From Labrenzia sp. R4_2 (GTDB lineage Bacteria; Pseudomonadota; Alphaproteobacteria; Rhizobiales; Stappiaceae): a stretch of DNA of 64,000 nucleotides. The stretch is taken from assembly GCF_017743865.1 (NCBI RefSeq), contig NZ_JAGHRJ010000004.1, positions 496,001 through 560,000 of the forward strand, given 5' to 3'. Position 1 is the first letter of the stretch, and every line of letters begins with the position of its first letter. Below the pieces are notes generated by a model that was not told the DNA's origin, did no database searches, and saw only the letters and a list, made by a program, of their open reading frames with translations. Positions 45,745 to 55,331 of the stretch are shown here, piece after piece. The translations under genes and the position numbers were made by a program.

Positions 45745-47856
45745 TCAGGCCGCTGCAACCTCATTAAGGAATTTTTCGACAGATCCTCTCAAGCGATCCG
45801 CCTGCTGTTTCATCTCGATCGTCGCGGACAACATATCGTCGACTGCTCGAGAATTCTCGGTCACACCATCGTTTAGGGACGCAACCGTGGTGGCAACAGA
45901 ACGGGTCCCATCGGCAGCTTCGGCGACGTTTCTGGAAATTTCGTTCGTCGCAGCACCCTGTTGCTGTACCGCATCCTGGATGGTGGATGTGTACTCATTG
46001 ACTTCACCAACGGACTCCGAAACACGCGCGATTTCCGCGACCGCCTCTGTGGTGGACGCCTGAATGGCTGCAATCTGCGTTGAAATCTCTTCAGTCGCCT
46101 TGGCCGTTTGCCCCGCAAGCGACTTCACTTCAGAAGCAACAACAGCAAACCCGCGGCCCGCCTCACCAGCGCGTGCGGCCTCAATCGTCGCATTGAGTGC
46201 CAGCAGATTGGTCTGTTCGGCAATCTCGGAGATCAGGGAGACAACGTCACCAATCCGGTTGGCAGCTTCAGCCAACCCAGAAATTTTACCGTTAGACACC
46301 TGCGCAGCAGTGGTTGTTTGAGCCACGATGCCGGCCGTGGTTTCGACCTGGCGGGAGATTTCTGAAATCGAAGCATTCAGTTCTTCTGTTGCAGAGGCAA
46401 CAGCCTGCACATTTGCAGATGCGTTTTCGGACGACACCACAGCAGTTTGTCCTTCATCTGCTGCAGCTCCAGATCGCTCACGCAATTCTGCCGTGACGGC
46501 TTCAACCCGGCCGATATTGGCCTCAACCAACTCCAGAACGCCTTGGGCTTCTGCGCGGAAGCCATTGATCAACGCATCGATATGTTTCTCACGCTTTTCG
46601 CGAGCAATGTGGCCAACTTTCCGTTCAGCAGCCAACCTCTCCCGCTCCACCGAGTTGTCTTTGAAGACTTCAATACAGCGCGCCATCTCGCCGATCTCAT
46701 CCGAGCGTTCGGTCGCATGCACAGGGACTTCAAGATCACCGTCTGCAATTTGCCGCGCTGCCGCAGATAGTCCTTGGAGCGGCGCAAACATTCGGCCCGT
46801 CACCCACCAGATGACACCAACGATTGGGACCAGGCACAAGAACCCGGAAATGACCGCGCCATAGGTAATCCGGTCGGCAGCAGCAGACAGCTTGGTCTGG
46901 AGAACAGCATCCACAATCCCGTAAGGCATGTTTGCGAATGAGGCGTCAGCTTCTGCATACCGATAGTCGTTCCCATCCAAAACAAGTGTTTCATTGCCCG
47001 CATAGACCGTTTGCTTGTCATGGACGACTTCAGCAGCCCCTGTCGCGTCCAGACCGACCAACTGCCCGGCAGTGTCAATCAGGAATACCTTTTCGCCATC
47101 TTCAAGTTCACCAGATCCGCTGACCAGGTTTGCGAAGTTTGCCATGTTCACAGAGAAGGCCGCGGCGCCGAAAAACCGGTCGAGATAGAAAACCGGTGTA
47201 GCGATGATCATGGAAACTTTGCCGTCTTCGCCGGTCATGAACCCTGACGTAAAGATCTGCCCCGCTTCGATCGTCTCATTTGCCACCGCGTCGAACAATG
47301 GGCTGAATGCGATTTGGACAGGGTGCCCGGAGATCTCAGCATCGCCGATGTGAAACGCGAACTCATCGCCTTTGGCATAAGTATAGGTAATTACACCATC
47401 CGGAGTTGCCAACGCCACATCCGAGAACACGCCCTGGCTGACCAGATCCTGGAAGATCGGGTGCACCACTTTGTGGTTGTTCGTGTACTGATTCCCTTCC
47501 GCGGGCTCAATCAGCAAGTGACGCTCGTCCGGAGAATGCGGGTTATTGGTGACGTAGATCCCACGCAGGGTCGCGTTCTGGCCTTCTTTGAGGTTCTTCC
47601 AGCCAACAAGCGTTTTCATCAGGCTGTTCTTGGCATCTTCGAGCGACGCAAAGAATTTGGCACTATCAGCTGCCTGACCCAAGGCGAGTTCAGCGACTTT
47701 CAATTTCGCTTTGGTTCCGCTTTGCAAAGCGGCATCCGCCTGACCATTTGCTACATCGCGCGAAAGCGTCGATGTAACTGTGACAATCGCGATGCACATT
47801 GTAAGTGCACCGGCCAAGAACATAACAGCAAGTTTAGTTGAAAGCCGCTTACGCAT
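45745..47856 (-). CDS. Methyl-accepting chemotaxis protein with Cache-type sensor
   Basis: 703 residues. Membrane helices at about 8-30 and 335-355 flank a periplasmic double-Cache-type sensor. A HAMP domain (about 357-410) is followed by a cytoplasmic signalling domain (about 440-695) with the hairpin tip [27 protein letters not shown], which contacts CheW and CheA. It ends in [11 protein letters not shown] and lacks the E. coli C-terminal pentapeptide for CheR/CheB. It is an isolated receptor far from the che operon and lies between ruvB and ybgC, which are normally adjacent. Confidence 0.95.
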   Translation of the reverse strand: MRKRLSTKLAVMFLAGALTMCIAIVTVTSTLSRDVANGQADAALQSGTKAKLKVAELALGQAADSAKFFASLEDAKNSLMKTLVGWKNLKEGQNATLRGIYVTNNPHSPDERHLLIEPAEGNQYTNNHKVVHPIFQDLVSQGVFSDVALATPDGVITYTYAKGDEFAFHIGDAEISGHPVQIAFSPLFDAVANETIEAGQIFTSGFMTGEDGKVSMIIATPVFYLDRFFGAAAFSVNMANFANLVSGSGELEDGEKVFLIDTAGQLVGLDATGAAEVVHDKQTVYAGNETLVLDGNDYRYAEADASFANMPYGIVDAVLQTKLSAAADRITYGAVISGFLCLVPIVGVIWWVTGRMFAPLQGLSAAARQIADGDLEVPVHATERSDEIGEMARCIEVFKDNSVERERLAAERKVGHIAREKREKHIDALINGFRAEAQGVLELVEANIGRVEAVTAELRERSGAAADEGQTAVVSSENASANVQAVASATEELNASISEISRQVETTAGIVAQTTTAAQVSNGKISGLAEAANRIGDVVSLISEIAEQTNLLALNATIEAARAGEAGRGFAVVASEVKSLAGQTAKATEEISTQIAAIQASTTEAVAEIARVSESVGEVNEYTSTIQDAVQQQGAATNEISRNVAEAADGTRSVATTVASLNDGVTENSRAVDDMLSATIEMKQQADRLRGSVEKFLNEVAAA

Positions 47857-48010
47857 AGGTCCCCCCAGAATTCGGGCGAACCCTAGGAAAGAATCGGAAA
47901 TTATTGGTTAACTAGTAAAAATCCCTACCGTTAAAACTGCAGACATCTTTAGAAGCATTTGCTCCAATGTAAATGCCTGCCGAAACCTCTAGGAACGCTC
48001 GGTTTAAGGG
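47857..48010. other. Spacer between the chemoreceptor gene and ruvB
   Basis: 154 bp between two minus-strand genes: it follows the ruvB stop and contains the chemoreceptor promoter. Nothing recognisable beyond AT-rich sequence. Confidence 0.35.
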
Positions 48011-49054
48011 TCACTGATCAGAATCGAGGAACAAACCCATTTGCGGTCCATCCGGCCGCGAGGGCACGGCAAGACCAAGATGCGAGAATGCGGTTGGCGT
48101 CAATATGCGTCCACGCGGTGTCCGCTGCAAAAATCCGTTTTGTATTAGGTAGGGTTCCACGATTTCTTCAATCGCGTCGCGCGGCTCAGACAAGGCGGCT
48201 GCGATGGTCTCGATCCCAACCGGGCCACCGCCGAAGTTGACGGCGATCTGATTGAGATAACGCCGATCCAGGCTATCGAGCCCGGCGCCATCGACCTCCA
48301 GCTGCCGCAAGGCCTTATCCGCCAAGGCCCGGTCGACTTTCTCGGCACCTTCAAAAACAGCGAAGTCCCGAACCCGGCGCAGCAGACGGCCCGCGATCCG
48401 GGGCGTTCCACGGGACCGTTTCGCGATCTCATGGGCGCCGTCTTCCGCCATACCAATCCCAAGGATGGACGCGCCACGTTTTACAATATGCTCCAGCTCC
48501 GGCACCGTGTAGAACTCCAGACGCACCGGAATACCAAACCGGTCGCGCAGAGGCGTTGTGAGAAGTCCGAGACGCGTTGTGGCTGCAACCAGTGTGAATT
48601 TCGCAAGATCAATCTTCACAGAACGGGCAGCTGGCCCCTCCCCGATGATCAGATCCAGCTGATAGTCTTCCATCGCAGGATAAAGGACTTCCTCAACGGC
48701 CGGATTGAGTCGATGGATCTCGTCAATAAAGAGAACGTCGCGCTCTTCCAGATTTGTCAGCAGAGCTGCCAGGTCACCCGCCTTGGCAATGACCGGGCCG
48801 GACGTCGCCCGGAAGTTCACGCCAAGTTCGCGCGCCATGATCTGTGCAAGGGTTGTTTTGCCGAGCCCGGGAGGCCCGACGAACAAGACGTGGTCCAGCG
48901 CTTCCCCACGCGCCTTGGCCGCACCAATGAAGACCTTCAGATTCGCACGGGCTTGCGCCTGACCGACAAAGTCATCAAGCGCTTGCGGGCGCATTGTGCT
49001 GTCGATCTCATCGCCCCGGATTTCCGGAGAGACGATGCGCTGGTCATCCGACAT
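48011..49054 (-). CDS. ruvB: Holliday junction helicase motor RuvB
   Basis: 347 residues. The AAA+ core has Walker [13 protein letters not shown] (about residues 64-75), Walker [11 protein letters not shown] and sensor [17 protein letters not shown]; a winged helix at the C-terminus ends in [16 protein letters not shown]. It drives branch migration with RuvA. ATG 49054 opens with MSDDQRIV; a longer open frame upstream is the reverse of the overlapping small ORF. The start overlaps the small membrane-protein gene by 11 bases. Confidence 0.97.
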   Translation of the reverse strand: MSDDQRIVSPEIRGDEIDSTMRPQALDDFVGQAQARANLKVFIGAAKARGEALDHVLFVGPPGLGKTTLAQIMARELGVNFRATSGPVIAKAGDLAALLTNLEERDVLFIDEIHRLNPAVEEVLYPAMEDYQLDLIIGEGPAARSVKIDLAKFTLVAATTRLGLLTTPLRDRFGIPVRLEFYTVPELEHIVKRGASILGIGMAEDGAHEIAKRSRGTPRIAGRLLRRVRDFAVFEGAEKVDRALADKALRQLEVDGAGLDSLDRRYLNQIAVNFGGGPVGIETIAAALSEPRDAIEEIVEPYLIQNGFLQRTPRGRILTPTAFSHLGLAVPSRPDGPQMGLFLDSDQ

Positions 49055-49289
49055 GGCTGACCACCACGAACAACAAGACGAGTAGGAACAGAGAGTAGGC
49101 GACTCGGATAGCATAGAATTTCCGGAACTGTTTCCGGACAAAAGGATCATCGGTCTCGATACGGCGCCCCTTGATCGCAAACGGCCGGTCGCCAACCGTC
49201 AAAGAAAATCGGTGATCCAGATACATGATCCCGCCGATACCGAGCACGACGAAAGAAATCGCTATAACGGCATAGGTAAAAACAATCAT
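49044..49289 (-). CDS. Small two-span membrane protein inside ruvCAB
   Basis: 81 residues with two hydrophobic segments (about 3-24 and 60-80) around a basic middle ([29 protein letters not shown]). Its ATG overlaps the ruvA stop by four bases and its end overlaps the ruvB start by 11 bases, so it is translated in the middle of the operon. I recognise no named family. The tight overlaps on both sides argue that it is real. Confidence 0.75.
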   Translation of the reverse strand: MIVFTYAVIAISFVVLGIGGIMYLDHRFSLTVGDRPFAIKGRRIETDDPFVRKQFRKFYAIRVAYSLFLLVLLFVVVSHVG

Positions 49290-49903
49290 CCCGCGAGCTC
49301 CTTCAGCCCAAGACGTATCAAGGTTTCCGTTGTCGCATCTTCGCCCGCAGACTGCATCGCCTTGGCGACAGCGGCACTCGCTTGTGGCTGCCCATAACCA
49401 AGATTTGTCAGGGCGGACACCGCCTCTGCAACTGGGCGAGCCGCGACGTTGTCCGCCACCGTTTGAGACACTTCAATCGTATCCTGGTCAATGCTCGCAA
49501 GGCCGGGTGCCTTGTCTTTCAATTCGCTCAGGATCCGCTCTGCGACCCGCTTGCCCACGCCTGGCGCACGCGAGATTGTGGCCTTGTCGCCCAGCGCGAT
49601 GGCATTGGCAACTTCGCTCGCCTTCAAGATCCCGAGTATGCCCAGCGCCACCTTTGCACCAACGCCCTGCACCGTCATGAGGATGCGGAACCATTCCCGT
49701 TCGGTTTCCGCTGCAAATCCATAAAGGCGGATCATGTCTTCGCGCACGATTGTCTCGATAAACAGAACGGCTGCTTCCCCAGCCCGCGGCAGCGCTTGCA
49801 GAATCCGGGACGGGCAATGCACCTGGTACCCGACGCCGTGAACATCAAGGATCACGTGATCCTCTCCATAGCTGTCGATTGTTCCCTTCAGTTTCCCGAT
49901 CAT
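49286..49903 (-). CDS. ruvA: Holliday junction binding protein RuvA
   Basis: 205 residues. Domain I begins [29 protein letters not shown]; helix-hairpin-helix region includes [14 protein letters not shown] and [19 protein letters not shown]; a C-terminal domain III that contacts RuvB ends [10 protein letters not shown] tetramer that clamps four-way junctions. The start overlaps the ruvC stop by four bases. Confidence 0.97.
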   Translation of the reverse strand: MIGKLKGTIDSYGEDHVILDVHGVGYQVHCPSRILQALPRAGEAAVLFIETIVREDMIRLYGFAAETEREWFRILMTVQGVGAKVALGILGILKASEVANAIALGDKATISRAPGVGKRVAERILSELKDKAPGLASIDQDTIEVSQTVADNVAARPVAEAVSALTNLGYGQPQASAAVAKAMQSAGEDATTETLIRLGLKELAG

Positions 49904-50415
49904 GCGGCCCCCAAGGCTTTGAGTTGCGCAGCCGTGCTCGCCCGGTGCTGGGCATGACAGATGGCAATCGCAAGTGCATCTGCTGCGTCGTCTGAATTGA
50001 AGGTCGCGCGTGGCATCAAGACTTTCACCATGGCCCGGATCTGTTCTTTCTCCGCGTGCCCGGTCCCGACCACGGTTTTCTTCACCAAGTTCGGAGCATA
50101 TTCGGCGACCGATAGCCCGGCCAGCGAAGGCACAAGAAGCGCCACGCCGCGCGCTTGACCGAGCTTCAGAGTTGCCCCTGCATCCTTGTTGACAAAGGTG
50201 TGCTCGACGGCGGCCTCTGCCGGATTGTGCTGACGCACAACTGCGGTCAACCCGTCATGCAACTCGACCAGGCGCTCTGCAAGGCTCTTCTTGTTGTCGG
50301 AAGTCACGGTCCCTGAGGCAATGAAGGAGAGCCGGTTTCCAGCCGCCTCGATCATGCCCCACCCGGTCCGCCGGAGGCCGGGGTCAATGCCCAGCAATCG
50401 AATCGCATGTGTCAT
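49900..50415 (-). CDS. ruvC: Crossover junction endonuclease RuvC
   Basis: 171 residues. The catalytic Asp lies in [14 protein letters not shown] and the later Glu in [13 protein letters not shown]; the C-terminal [16 protein letters not shown] carries the last Asp residues. It resolves Holliday junctions. ATG 50415 gives the canonical start; the frame is open 20 codons further upstream. First gene of ruvC-ruvA-small ORF-ruvB. Confidence 0.97.
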   Translation of the reverse strand: MTHAIRLLGIDPGLRRTGWGMIEAAGNRLSFIASGTVTSDNKKSLAERLVELHDGLTAVVRQHNPAEAAVEHTFVNKDAGATLKLGQARGVALLVPSLAGLSVAEYAPNLVKKTVVGTGHAEKEQIRAMVKVLMPRATFNSDDAADALAIAICHAQHRASTAAQLKALGAA

Positions 50416-50510
50416 GGAACAAATCGGTAACAAAACTTGCCCATTGACGCCAGCTAAAGCGCTGCTTACGAACATTTCCCACAGCGCCCTTCCGCAAATT
50501 GCGAGATTGC

Positions 50511-51272
50511 ATGTTCGACACTCTGGCGTCTTTTTCCCCGCAGTTGCTGGTTTTTCTGGCGGTGATCCTGTTTGTTGCCGGGTATATCCGAGGCTTTGCA
50601 GGATTTGGCGCAGGAATGATTTTCATGCCGGTCGCCGCAAGTGTGATGCTCCCCTCAACGGCGGCCGCCACATTTCTCTTTATCGACAGCATCGTCTCCT
50701 TACCTCTGGTCCGCCGGGCGATCCATTTGTGTGACTGGTCGACGGTACTTCCTGCAGTGATTGGCTCTGTCCTATTTGTCCATGCCGGAGCGTGGCTTCT
50801 GGCGACTATGGATGTATTGACCTTGCGTTGGATAATCAGTGCTGTCGTCGCAGGCACCCTGGCGCTCGTGGTGTCCGGTTGGCGCTATCAGAAACACCCA
50901 ACACCTCAGGTTTCATTTGGCGTTGGAGCAGTGTCCGGAGTTCTGGGCGGTGTCTCACAGGTCTCTGCACCGCCGGTTGCTGCTTTCTGGCTTTCCGGCA
51001 GGAACGACACACCAGTCATCCGCGCCAACCTCATTATGTTTTTCCCGCTGGCAAGCATAGGAACATTTGTCGCCTACATACTGAATGGATTTTTCACGGT
51101 TGAGGTCGCCCGGCTTCTGGTCGTGGCCATACCGGTATACGGACTTGCGCTTTATCTTGGGTCCAAGGGCTTTACCGGTTCAAATCAGCGGACATACAGA
51201 TGGATCGCAAACCTGCTCATCGCCATTGCAGCCATTACCAGCCTGCCACTACTAGACCCCTTACTCCGTTAG
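50511..51272 (+). CDS. TSUP-family (TauE/SafE) membrane permease
   Basis: 253 residues with about eight membrane spans. [19 protein letters not shown] is the TSUP signature in the first repeat, and [19 protein letters not shown] in the second is its internal duplicate. Members move sulfite, sulfonates or other anions; the substrate is unknown. ATG 50511 is chosen over a TTG at 50499. The C-terminus overlaps the convergent MazG-like gene by 12 bases. Confidence 0.88.
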   Translation: MFDTLASFSPQLLVFLAVILFVAGYIRGFAGFGAGMIFMPVAASVMLPSTAAATFLFIDSIVSLPLVRRAIHLCDWSTVLPAVIGSVLFVHAGAWLLATMDVLTLRWIISAVVAGTLALVVSGWRYQKHPTPQVSFGVGAVSGVLGGVSQVSAPPVAAFWLSGRNDTPVIRANLIMFFPLASIGTFVAYILNGFFTVEVARLLVVAIPVYGLALYLGSKGFTGSNQRTYRWIANLLIAIAAITSLPLLDPLLR

Positions 51273-51557
51273 TTTCGCCTGCCACTTGGCAGACTTTTCT
51301 CGCATCAAACGGTCAAGTTCTGCCAAAAACTCTTCTGAAGTTTCGCACGTTTGAGCCAAAACACTCAAGGCAACCAAAGCCGCATCAGCCGCCTCCTCGC
51401 GCACATCCTGAAGGGTATGCGCCTTGTAGGCACTTCCGGGCGCATCGGTGACTGAAAGCACAGCCTCGGCCAACTCGCCGGTCTCCTCGGACAGTTTCAA
51501 GGTGCGCTGAAGGAGAGACTTCGGATCCGCTTGGGTGAGTTCGAAAATCTGAAACAT
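51261..51557 (-). CDS. MazG-like nucleotide pyrophosphohydrolase family protein
   Basis: 98 residues. The Glu-rich metal site KLSEETGELAEAV and REEAADAALVALSVL matches the all-alpha NTP pyrophosphohydrolase (MazG-like) pattern of paired EExxE and ExxD segments. It is much smaller than E. coli MazG and is likely a housekeeping nucleotide-cleansing enzyme. ATG 51557 is preferred; a TTG seven codons upstream is in frame. Its 3' end overlaps the convergent TSUP gene by 12 bases. Confidence 0.72.
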   Translation of the reverse strand: MFQIFELTQADPKSLLQRTLKLSEETGELAEAVLSVTDAPGSAYKAHTLQDVREEAADAALVALSVLAQTCETSEEFLAELDRLMREKSAKWQAKLTE

Positions 51558-51589
51558 ATCGCTGAGCCTTGGATTCAATGATCAAAAAG

Positions 51590-51614
51590 AAAAACCCCGG
51601 AAAATCCGGGGTTT
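51590..51614. terminator. Bidirectional terminator after yebC
   Basis: Stem AACCCCGGA / TCCGGGGTT with an AAA loop and A/T runs on both sides, between yebC and the MazG-like gene. On the minus strand a T-rich run follows. Confidence 0.85.
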
Positions 51615-51636
51615 GACAATCGGTGTTTCAAAGACC

Positions 51637-52383
51637 CTAGGAAGCCAGTTGGGCCATGGTTTCTTCATCAACATCGAAGTTGGTGTAGACGTTCTGGACG
51701 TCATCATCATCTTCCAGCATGTCGATCAGTTTCATCAGCGTCTGGGCTTTGTCAGCATCGACTGGTGTCAGGTTCTGAGGCTTCCAAATAATTTTTGTGG
51801 AGTCTGCTTCGCCCAACGCCTCTTCCAATGCCTTTGCGACATCGTTGAGATCTTCAAATGCTGTATAGATCGTGTGTCCGTTTTCATCGGATTGAACGTC
51901 TTCGGCACCAGCTTCGATGGCCGCTTCAAGAACAGCATCCGCCTCGCCAGCTTCCGGCTTGTAGATGACCTCGCCAACACGGTCGAACATGAAAGACACA
52001 GAACCGGTTTCGCCAAGAGACCCGCCACACTTGGTGAAGTAGGAGCGAATGTTGGACGCCGACCGATTGCGGTTATCTGTCAGGGCTTCAACGACAACAG
52101 CAACACCGGCCGGACCGTAGCCCTCATAGCGGATTTCGTCATAACTCTCCGCATCACCAGCTTGCGACTTGTTAATTGCGCGCTGAATGTTGTCTTTCGG
52201 CATGGACTGAGCTTTGGCGTTATTCACCGCCAGGCGCAAGCGCGGGTTGGAGTCCGGATCCGGGTCGCCCATCTTCGCTGCAACAGTAATTTCCTTGGAC
52301 AGTTTGGAGAACATCTTGGAACGAACGGCGTCCTGACGTCCCTTGCGGTGCATGATGTTCTTGAATTTTGAATGGCCTGCCAT
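51637..52383 (-). CDS. yebC: YebC/PmpR-family DNA-binding or translation-associated protein
   Basis: 248 residues, the standard length. [28 protein letters not shown] is the family N-terminus in part, followed by GGDPDxDPRLR-like [22 protein letters not shown]. Some members repress transcription (PmpR) and others relieve ribosome stalling at polyproline stretches; which role applies here cannot be read from sequence. It stands upstream of a MazG-like gene and downstream of ymdB. Confidence 0.95.
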   Translation of the reverse strand: MAGHSKFKNIMHRKGRQDAVRSKMFSKLSKEITVAAKMGDPDPDSNPRLRLAVNNAKAQSMPKDNIQRAINKSQAGDAESYDEIRYEGYGPAGVAVVVEALTDNRNRSASNIRSYFTKCGGSLGETGSVSFMFDRVGEVIYKPEAGEADAVLEAAIEAGAEDVQSDENGHTIYTAFEDLNDVAKALEEALGEADSTKIIWKPQNLTPVDADKAQTLMKLIDMLEDDDDVQNVYTNFDVDEETMAQLAS

Positions 52384-52479
52384 GGCTCTTCTCGGCTCTC
52401 AGTCGGATTTGCTTTTAACGAAAACTGCGCCGCTTATATGCAAGTTGGCGCGGAAAATCCAGTTCCTGAAAATTCGGAA

Positions 52480-53307
52480 CTAGCTTGCGGCCCAGAATGG
52501 TGGCAGGACCGGCTCAAGACGCCCGCCAATTCTGACCGGCGCAATCGCTTGGGCCAGTCCGGTCCGATCATCTGTTTCGATCGCCACACCGCAGATGGTC
52601 GCGGCACCTGTCGCCGGCGTGAATCTGGAGCCAGGGATCTTGCGCTGAAAGCGATTGACCGGCTCTTCCTTATCCATGCCCAGCACACTGTCATAAGCAC
52701 CGCACATGCCGGCATCCGACATGTAGGCCGTGCCGTTTTCCAAAATCTGGTGATCTGCCGTCGGAACATGGGTATGCGTGCCAACCACCAGGCTGACCCG
52801 GCCGTCAAGGAAGTGGCCCATCGCCTGTTTCTCGCTGGTAGCTTCCGCATGAACATCAATAATAATGGCATCTGCGACATCTGCGAGCGGGCAATCGCCG
52901 ACGACCTTGTCTATTGCCGCAAACGGATCATCGAGAGCGTCCATGTAGACACGCCCCATAACGTTCGCGACCATGACCTGAGCGCCATTGCGTGCGGTGA
53001 AAAGATGCGCTCCGCGACCAGGCGTGCCGCTTGGATAGTTGACCGGCCGCAGCAACCGGTCCTGACGTTCGATGTAGACAAGTGTATCCCGCTGGTCCCA
53101 CACATGGTTGCCGGTGGTCACAACATCTGCACCAGCATCCAAAACATCTTGAAGGATCGCTTCGGTTATGCCGAAACCGGATGCGGAGTTTTCGCCGTTG
53201 ACGATGACAAAATCGAGCTGCTGTTCTTCTACCAGGTCCGGCAGTTGTTCAATGACTGCCGTTCGGCCGACGCGGCCCACCAAATCCCCCAGAAAAAGAA
53301 TACGCAT
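52480..53307 (-). CDS. ymdB: YmdB-family metallophosphoesterase
   Basis: 275 residues. RILFLGDLVGRVGRTA, VNGENSASGFGITE, DVVTTGNHVWDQRD and VVGTHTHVPTAD are the metal-ligand blocks of TIGR00282-type di-metal phosphodiesterases; Bacillus YmdB hydrolyses cyclic nucleotides. ATG 53307 follows TTG 53310 and is closer to GAGG. It lies 40 bases after the 5-FCL gene in the same direction. Confidence 0.9.
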   Translation of the reverse strand: MRILFLGDLVGRVGRTAVIEQLPDLVEEQQLDFVIVNGENSASGFGITEAILQDVLDAGADVVTTGNHVWDQRDTLVYIERQDRLLRPVNYPSGTPGRGAHLFTARNGAQVMVANVMGRVYMDALDDPFAAIDKVVGDCPLADVADAIIIDVHAEATSEKQAMGHFLDGRVSLVVGTHTHVPTADHQILENGTAYMSDAGMCGAYDSVLGMDKEEPVNRFQRKIPGSRFTPATGAATICGVAIETDDRTGLAQAIAPVRIGGRLEPVLPPFWAAS

Positions 53308-53347
53308 CAAACCTCACAGAACGCCGACTTCGCCAAACGGCCATCCA

Positions 53348-53926
53348 TTAGCAGAACGATCGGTAGCCGTCTTCCGTTAATATCCCAGCGAGGGGTTTGT
53401 CGTGGCCTTCAGCCGGGACAAGCTCCACCTCCTGCAAGGCAAACGCAAGGCCAATACAAAGAAGCGGCCCTGATTTCTCAAGAGCAGAGATTGCGGTGTC
53501 ATAATGGCCTTTGCCGTACCCGATCCGATTGCCCAGTCGGTCAAACCCCGCAAGAGGCATCAACAGAACATCCGGCAGCAGCTCCTCTGCATTTGGACCG
53601 GGCGCCATTGTGCCAAAACCGGCATCTTCCATTACACATCCTCGGTCCAGCTTCCGGAATATCAAATGAGGCTCTGCGACAACCGGCAAACACAAGGTAT
53701 GGCCGTTTTGACGAAGACGGTCGAGCAGCGGACGCGGATCGATCTCGTCCCGGATCGGCCAAAAACCTGCAACGATTGCCCCAGCGGGGATCGGGAGATC
53801 AGAAACGTGATCGGCGAGCGCCAAGCTTTTCTCGATCCGAACGATCTCGGCCATGGCCTTGCGGCGCGCCAAAGCTTCTTTGCGGAGCCGATGTTTTTCG
53901 TCTGCGAGTGAAAGGTTTGAAGTCAT
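53348..53926 (-). CDS. 5-formyltetrahydrofolate cyclo-ligase
   Basis: 192 residues. An N-terminal basic helix KHRLRKEALARRKAM and the nucleotide-binding signature NRIGYGKGHYDTAIS (G-x-G-K-G-x-Y-D) identify 5-FCL (YgfA/MTHFS). It converts 5-formyl-THF to methenyl-THF with ATP. Its position after zapA and the probable 6S RNA is the typical bacterial order. Confidence 0.95.
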   Translation of the reverse strand: MTSNLSLADEKHRLRKEALARRKAMAEIVRIEKSLALADHVSDLPIPAGAIVAGFWPIRDEIDPRPLLDRLRQNGHTLCLPVVAEPHLIFRKLDRGCVMEDAGFGTMAPGPNAEELLPDVLLMPLAGFDRLGNRIGYGKGHYDTAISALEKSGPLLCIGLAFALQEVELVPAEGHDKPLAGILTEDGYRSFC

Positions 53927-53959
53927 GGGCGCTCATATCATCTATTTTGACCGGCCCGG

Positions 53960-54120
53960 CTTGAACGAGACATGCTCAAGCTGCGTAGCCACCCGACCGT
54001 TGGATGTGCAATCCCGGAGAACCTACAAAGTAGGTGGGCGCCGTATGCAACGGACCACGGCCCAAAGCAGGGACAGCTCCCTAAGGAATGCGTAAGGCCC
54101 CGGGGATAAGTGTCCTGACA
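53960..54120 (-). ncRNA. ssrS: Probable 6S RNA (SsrS) gene
   Basis: The roughly 300 bp between zapA and 5-FCL hold no plausible gene. In many bacteria this position encodes 6S RNA, the RNA that mimics an open promoter and binds RNA polymerase. On the minus strand I see a central stem ACCTAC-TTT-GTAGGT, an outer CCGTTG/CAACGG pairing, and a 3' GCTTGA/TCAAGC hairpin near 53959-53981. The ends are not defined by eye and the call rests mainly on synteny. The whole window from about 53945 to 54125 could belong to it. Confidence 0.5.
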
Positions 54121-54225
54121 AATCGGGCAGCCACGATTACCGCATATAGAGGCAAGCCTGCGCAATTACCAGTGCGGCGCCGCGTTGATCACAAACGAAG
54201 TCTTGGACAAGGCGGATTTGGCCGC

Positions 54226-54603
54226 TCAGTCATTGGCCGTTCGCAGGCTCTTTGTAAGTCCGTCGGCAAGGCTTTCGATGCGCGCCGCAGCGGTGTTTAC
54301 GGCTCTCGAAAGATCCTGCTCATTCTGGCTCATATTATTGAGGGCAGCCACTTGCTGATCCTTGGCTGTCGCCAACTCCTGCTCAAGCCGTGTGACTTTA
54401 CGTTCCAGTTCCGACAACTGATCGGTTGCCATGATGCCGGCCATCACAGTCAGGCGCTGATCACCGATCTCACCAAAGGCCGATTTGAGCTCGCCAATCC
54501 AGCCATCGAACCGCGCAGCCAACCCTTCGAGGCGCTGCTCTTCGCCATCATCACACGCCATCCGAAAGGACTTGCCATTGATGGTTACGCTAATCTGAGC
54601 CAA
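54226..54603 (-). CDS. zapA: Cell-division protein ZapA
   Basis: 125 residues. The N-terminal globular part begins MAQISVTINGKSFRMACDDGEEQRLEGLA, then a long coiled coil (about 65-120). It binds and bundles FtsZ filaments at the Z ring. It lies six bases downstream of the DUF4164 gene. Confidence 0.93.
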   Translation of the reverse strand: MAQISVTINGKSFRMACDDGEEQRLEGLAARFDGWIGELKSAFGEIGDQRLTVMAGIMATDQLSELERKVTRLEQELATAKDQQVAALNNMSQNEQDLSRAVNTAAARIESLADGLTKSLRTAND

Positions 54604-54609
54604 ACCGCA

Positions 54610-54906
54610 TCAGCCTCCGTGGGTGTCCAAAACGCTGCGGATCGTTTCCATGGCCGTTACCAACCGGCGGGAAACATCTTTGTTAGCTTCTTCAAGCCGG
54701 GACGCGCGCGCTTCACTTTCGTCCAAAGAGGCAGCCAACTGAGACCTGTCCTCGCCCATACGCTGGAGGTCATCCTGAAGTGAGTTTAGAGAGCGATCAG
54801 CATCCAAACGGCGCTGGACGGCAGTCTCCAACTGGCCGAGGGCGGATTCAAGGCGCTTTACGGCATCGGACAGGCTCGTCTTTTCCATGACATCGACTTC
54901 CGCCAT
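54610..54906 (-). CDS. DUF4164 coiled-coil protein
   Basis: 98 residues, a single long coiled coil rich in Leu, Glu, Arg and Asp (SDAVKRLESALGQLETAVQRR and DRSQLAASLDESEARASRLEE). DUF4164 proteins are Rhizobiales-specific partners of zapA in gene order; their function is unknown, but position suggests a role at the division site. ATG 54906 is preferred over 54918. Confidence 0.8.
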   Translation of the reverse strand: MAEVDVMEKTSLSDAVKRLESALGQLETAVQRRLDADRSLNSLQDDLQRMGEDRSQLAASLDESEARASRLEEANKDVSRRLVTAMETIRSVLDTHGG

Positions 54907-55331
54907 ATAAAGCGTCACCTCAATCCCTCTCGGAGCGGTTTTTGCCGCTTTGTGTTATGCCTTACCCTCAGCGTAGCTTTTCGCATAAAAAAAGCAGCGT
55001 CCGCAAACAACCAGCGGGTTTCGCGCTTTTCCTGGCAACCTGATAAATCAAAAAAGGTAAATCCGGCTCCGGCAGCTGAGATTAGGTGCACCATATTCTT
55101 CCCGTCAATGGCACCATTGTTAGTTTCCTCAATTCGATAACCCCCAAATGCGGAATTTATTCCCTCTTTCGCTATTCAGGGCTTTATTGACTCGCTGACC
55201 GTTCCTGATATTTGTCTGGCGCCTGATCGGAACTGACAACAGTTGCCTTTAAAGAAACAACGCACCTTACAACTCCACGCCGGACGGTCCACGCTGGCGG
55301 CAGGGGCTCCAACGCAAGCGACGGGACACAG
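54907..55331. other. Divergent spacer before tkt
   Basis: 425 bp with no supported gene. A poly-A stretch near 54987-54994 and AT-rich blocks suggest promoter regions for the DUF4164-zapA operon and for tkt. Short open frames in both directions lack ribosome sites and homology. No riboswitch is recognised. Confidence 0.4.

Noticed and set aside
52372..53964. A 530-codon plus-strand open frame
   Set aside because: It runs antisense to ymdB and 5-FCL, both with clear motifs, and has no domain of its own.
54952..55140. A 62-codon plus-strand frame before tkt
   Set aside because: No ribosome site and no recognisable domain; the region is more likely promoter DNA.
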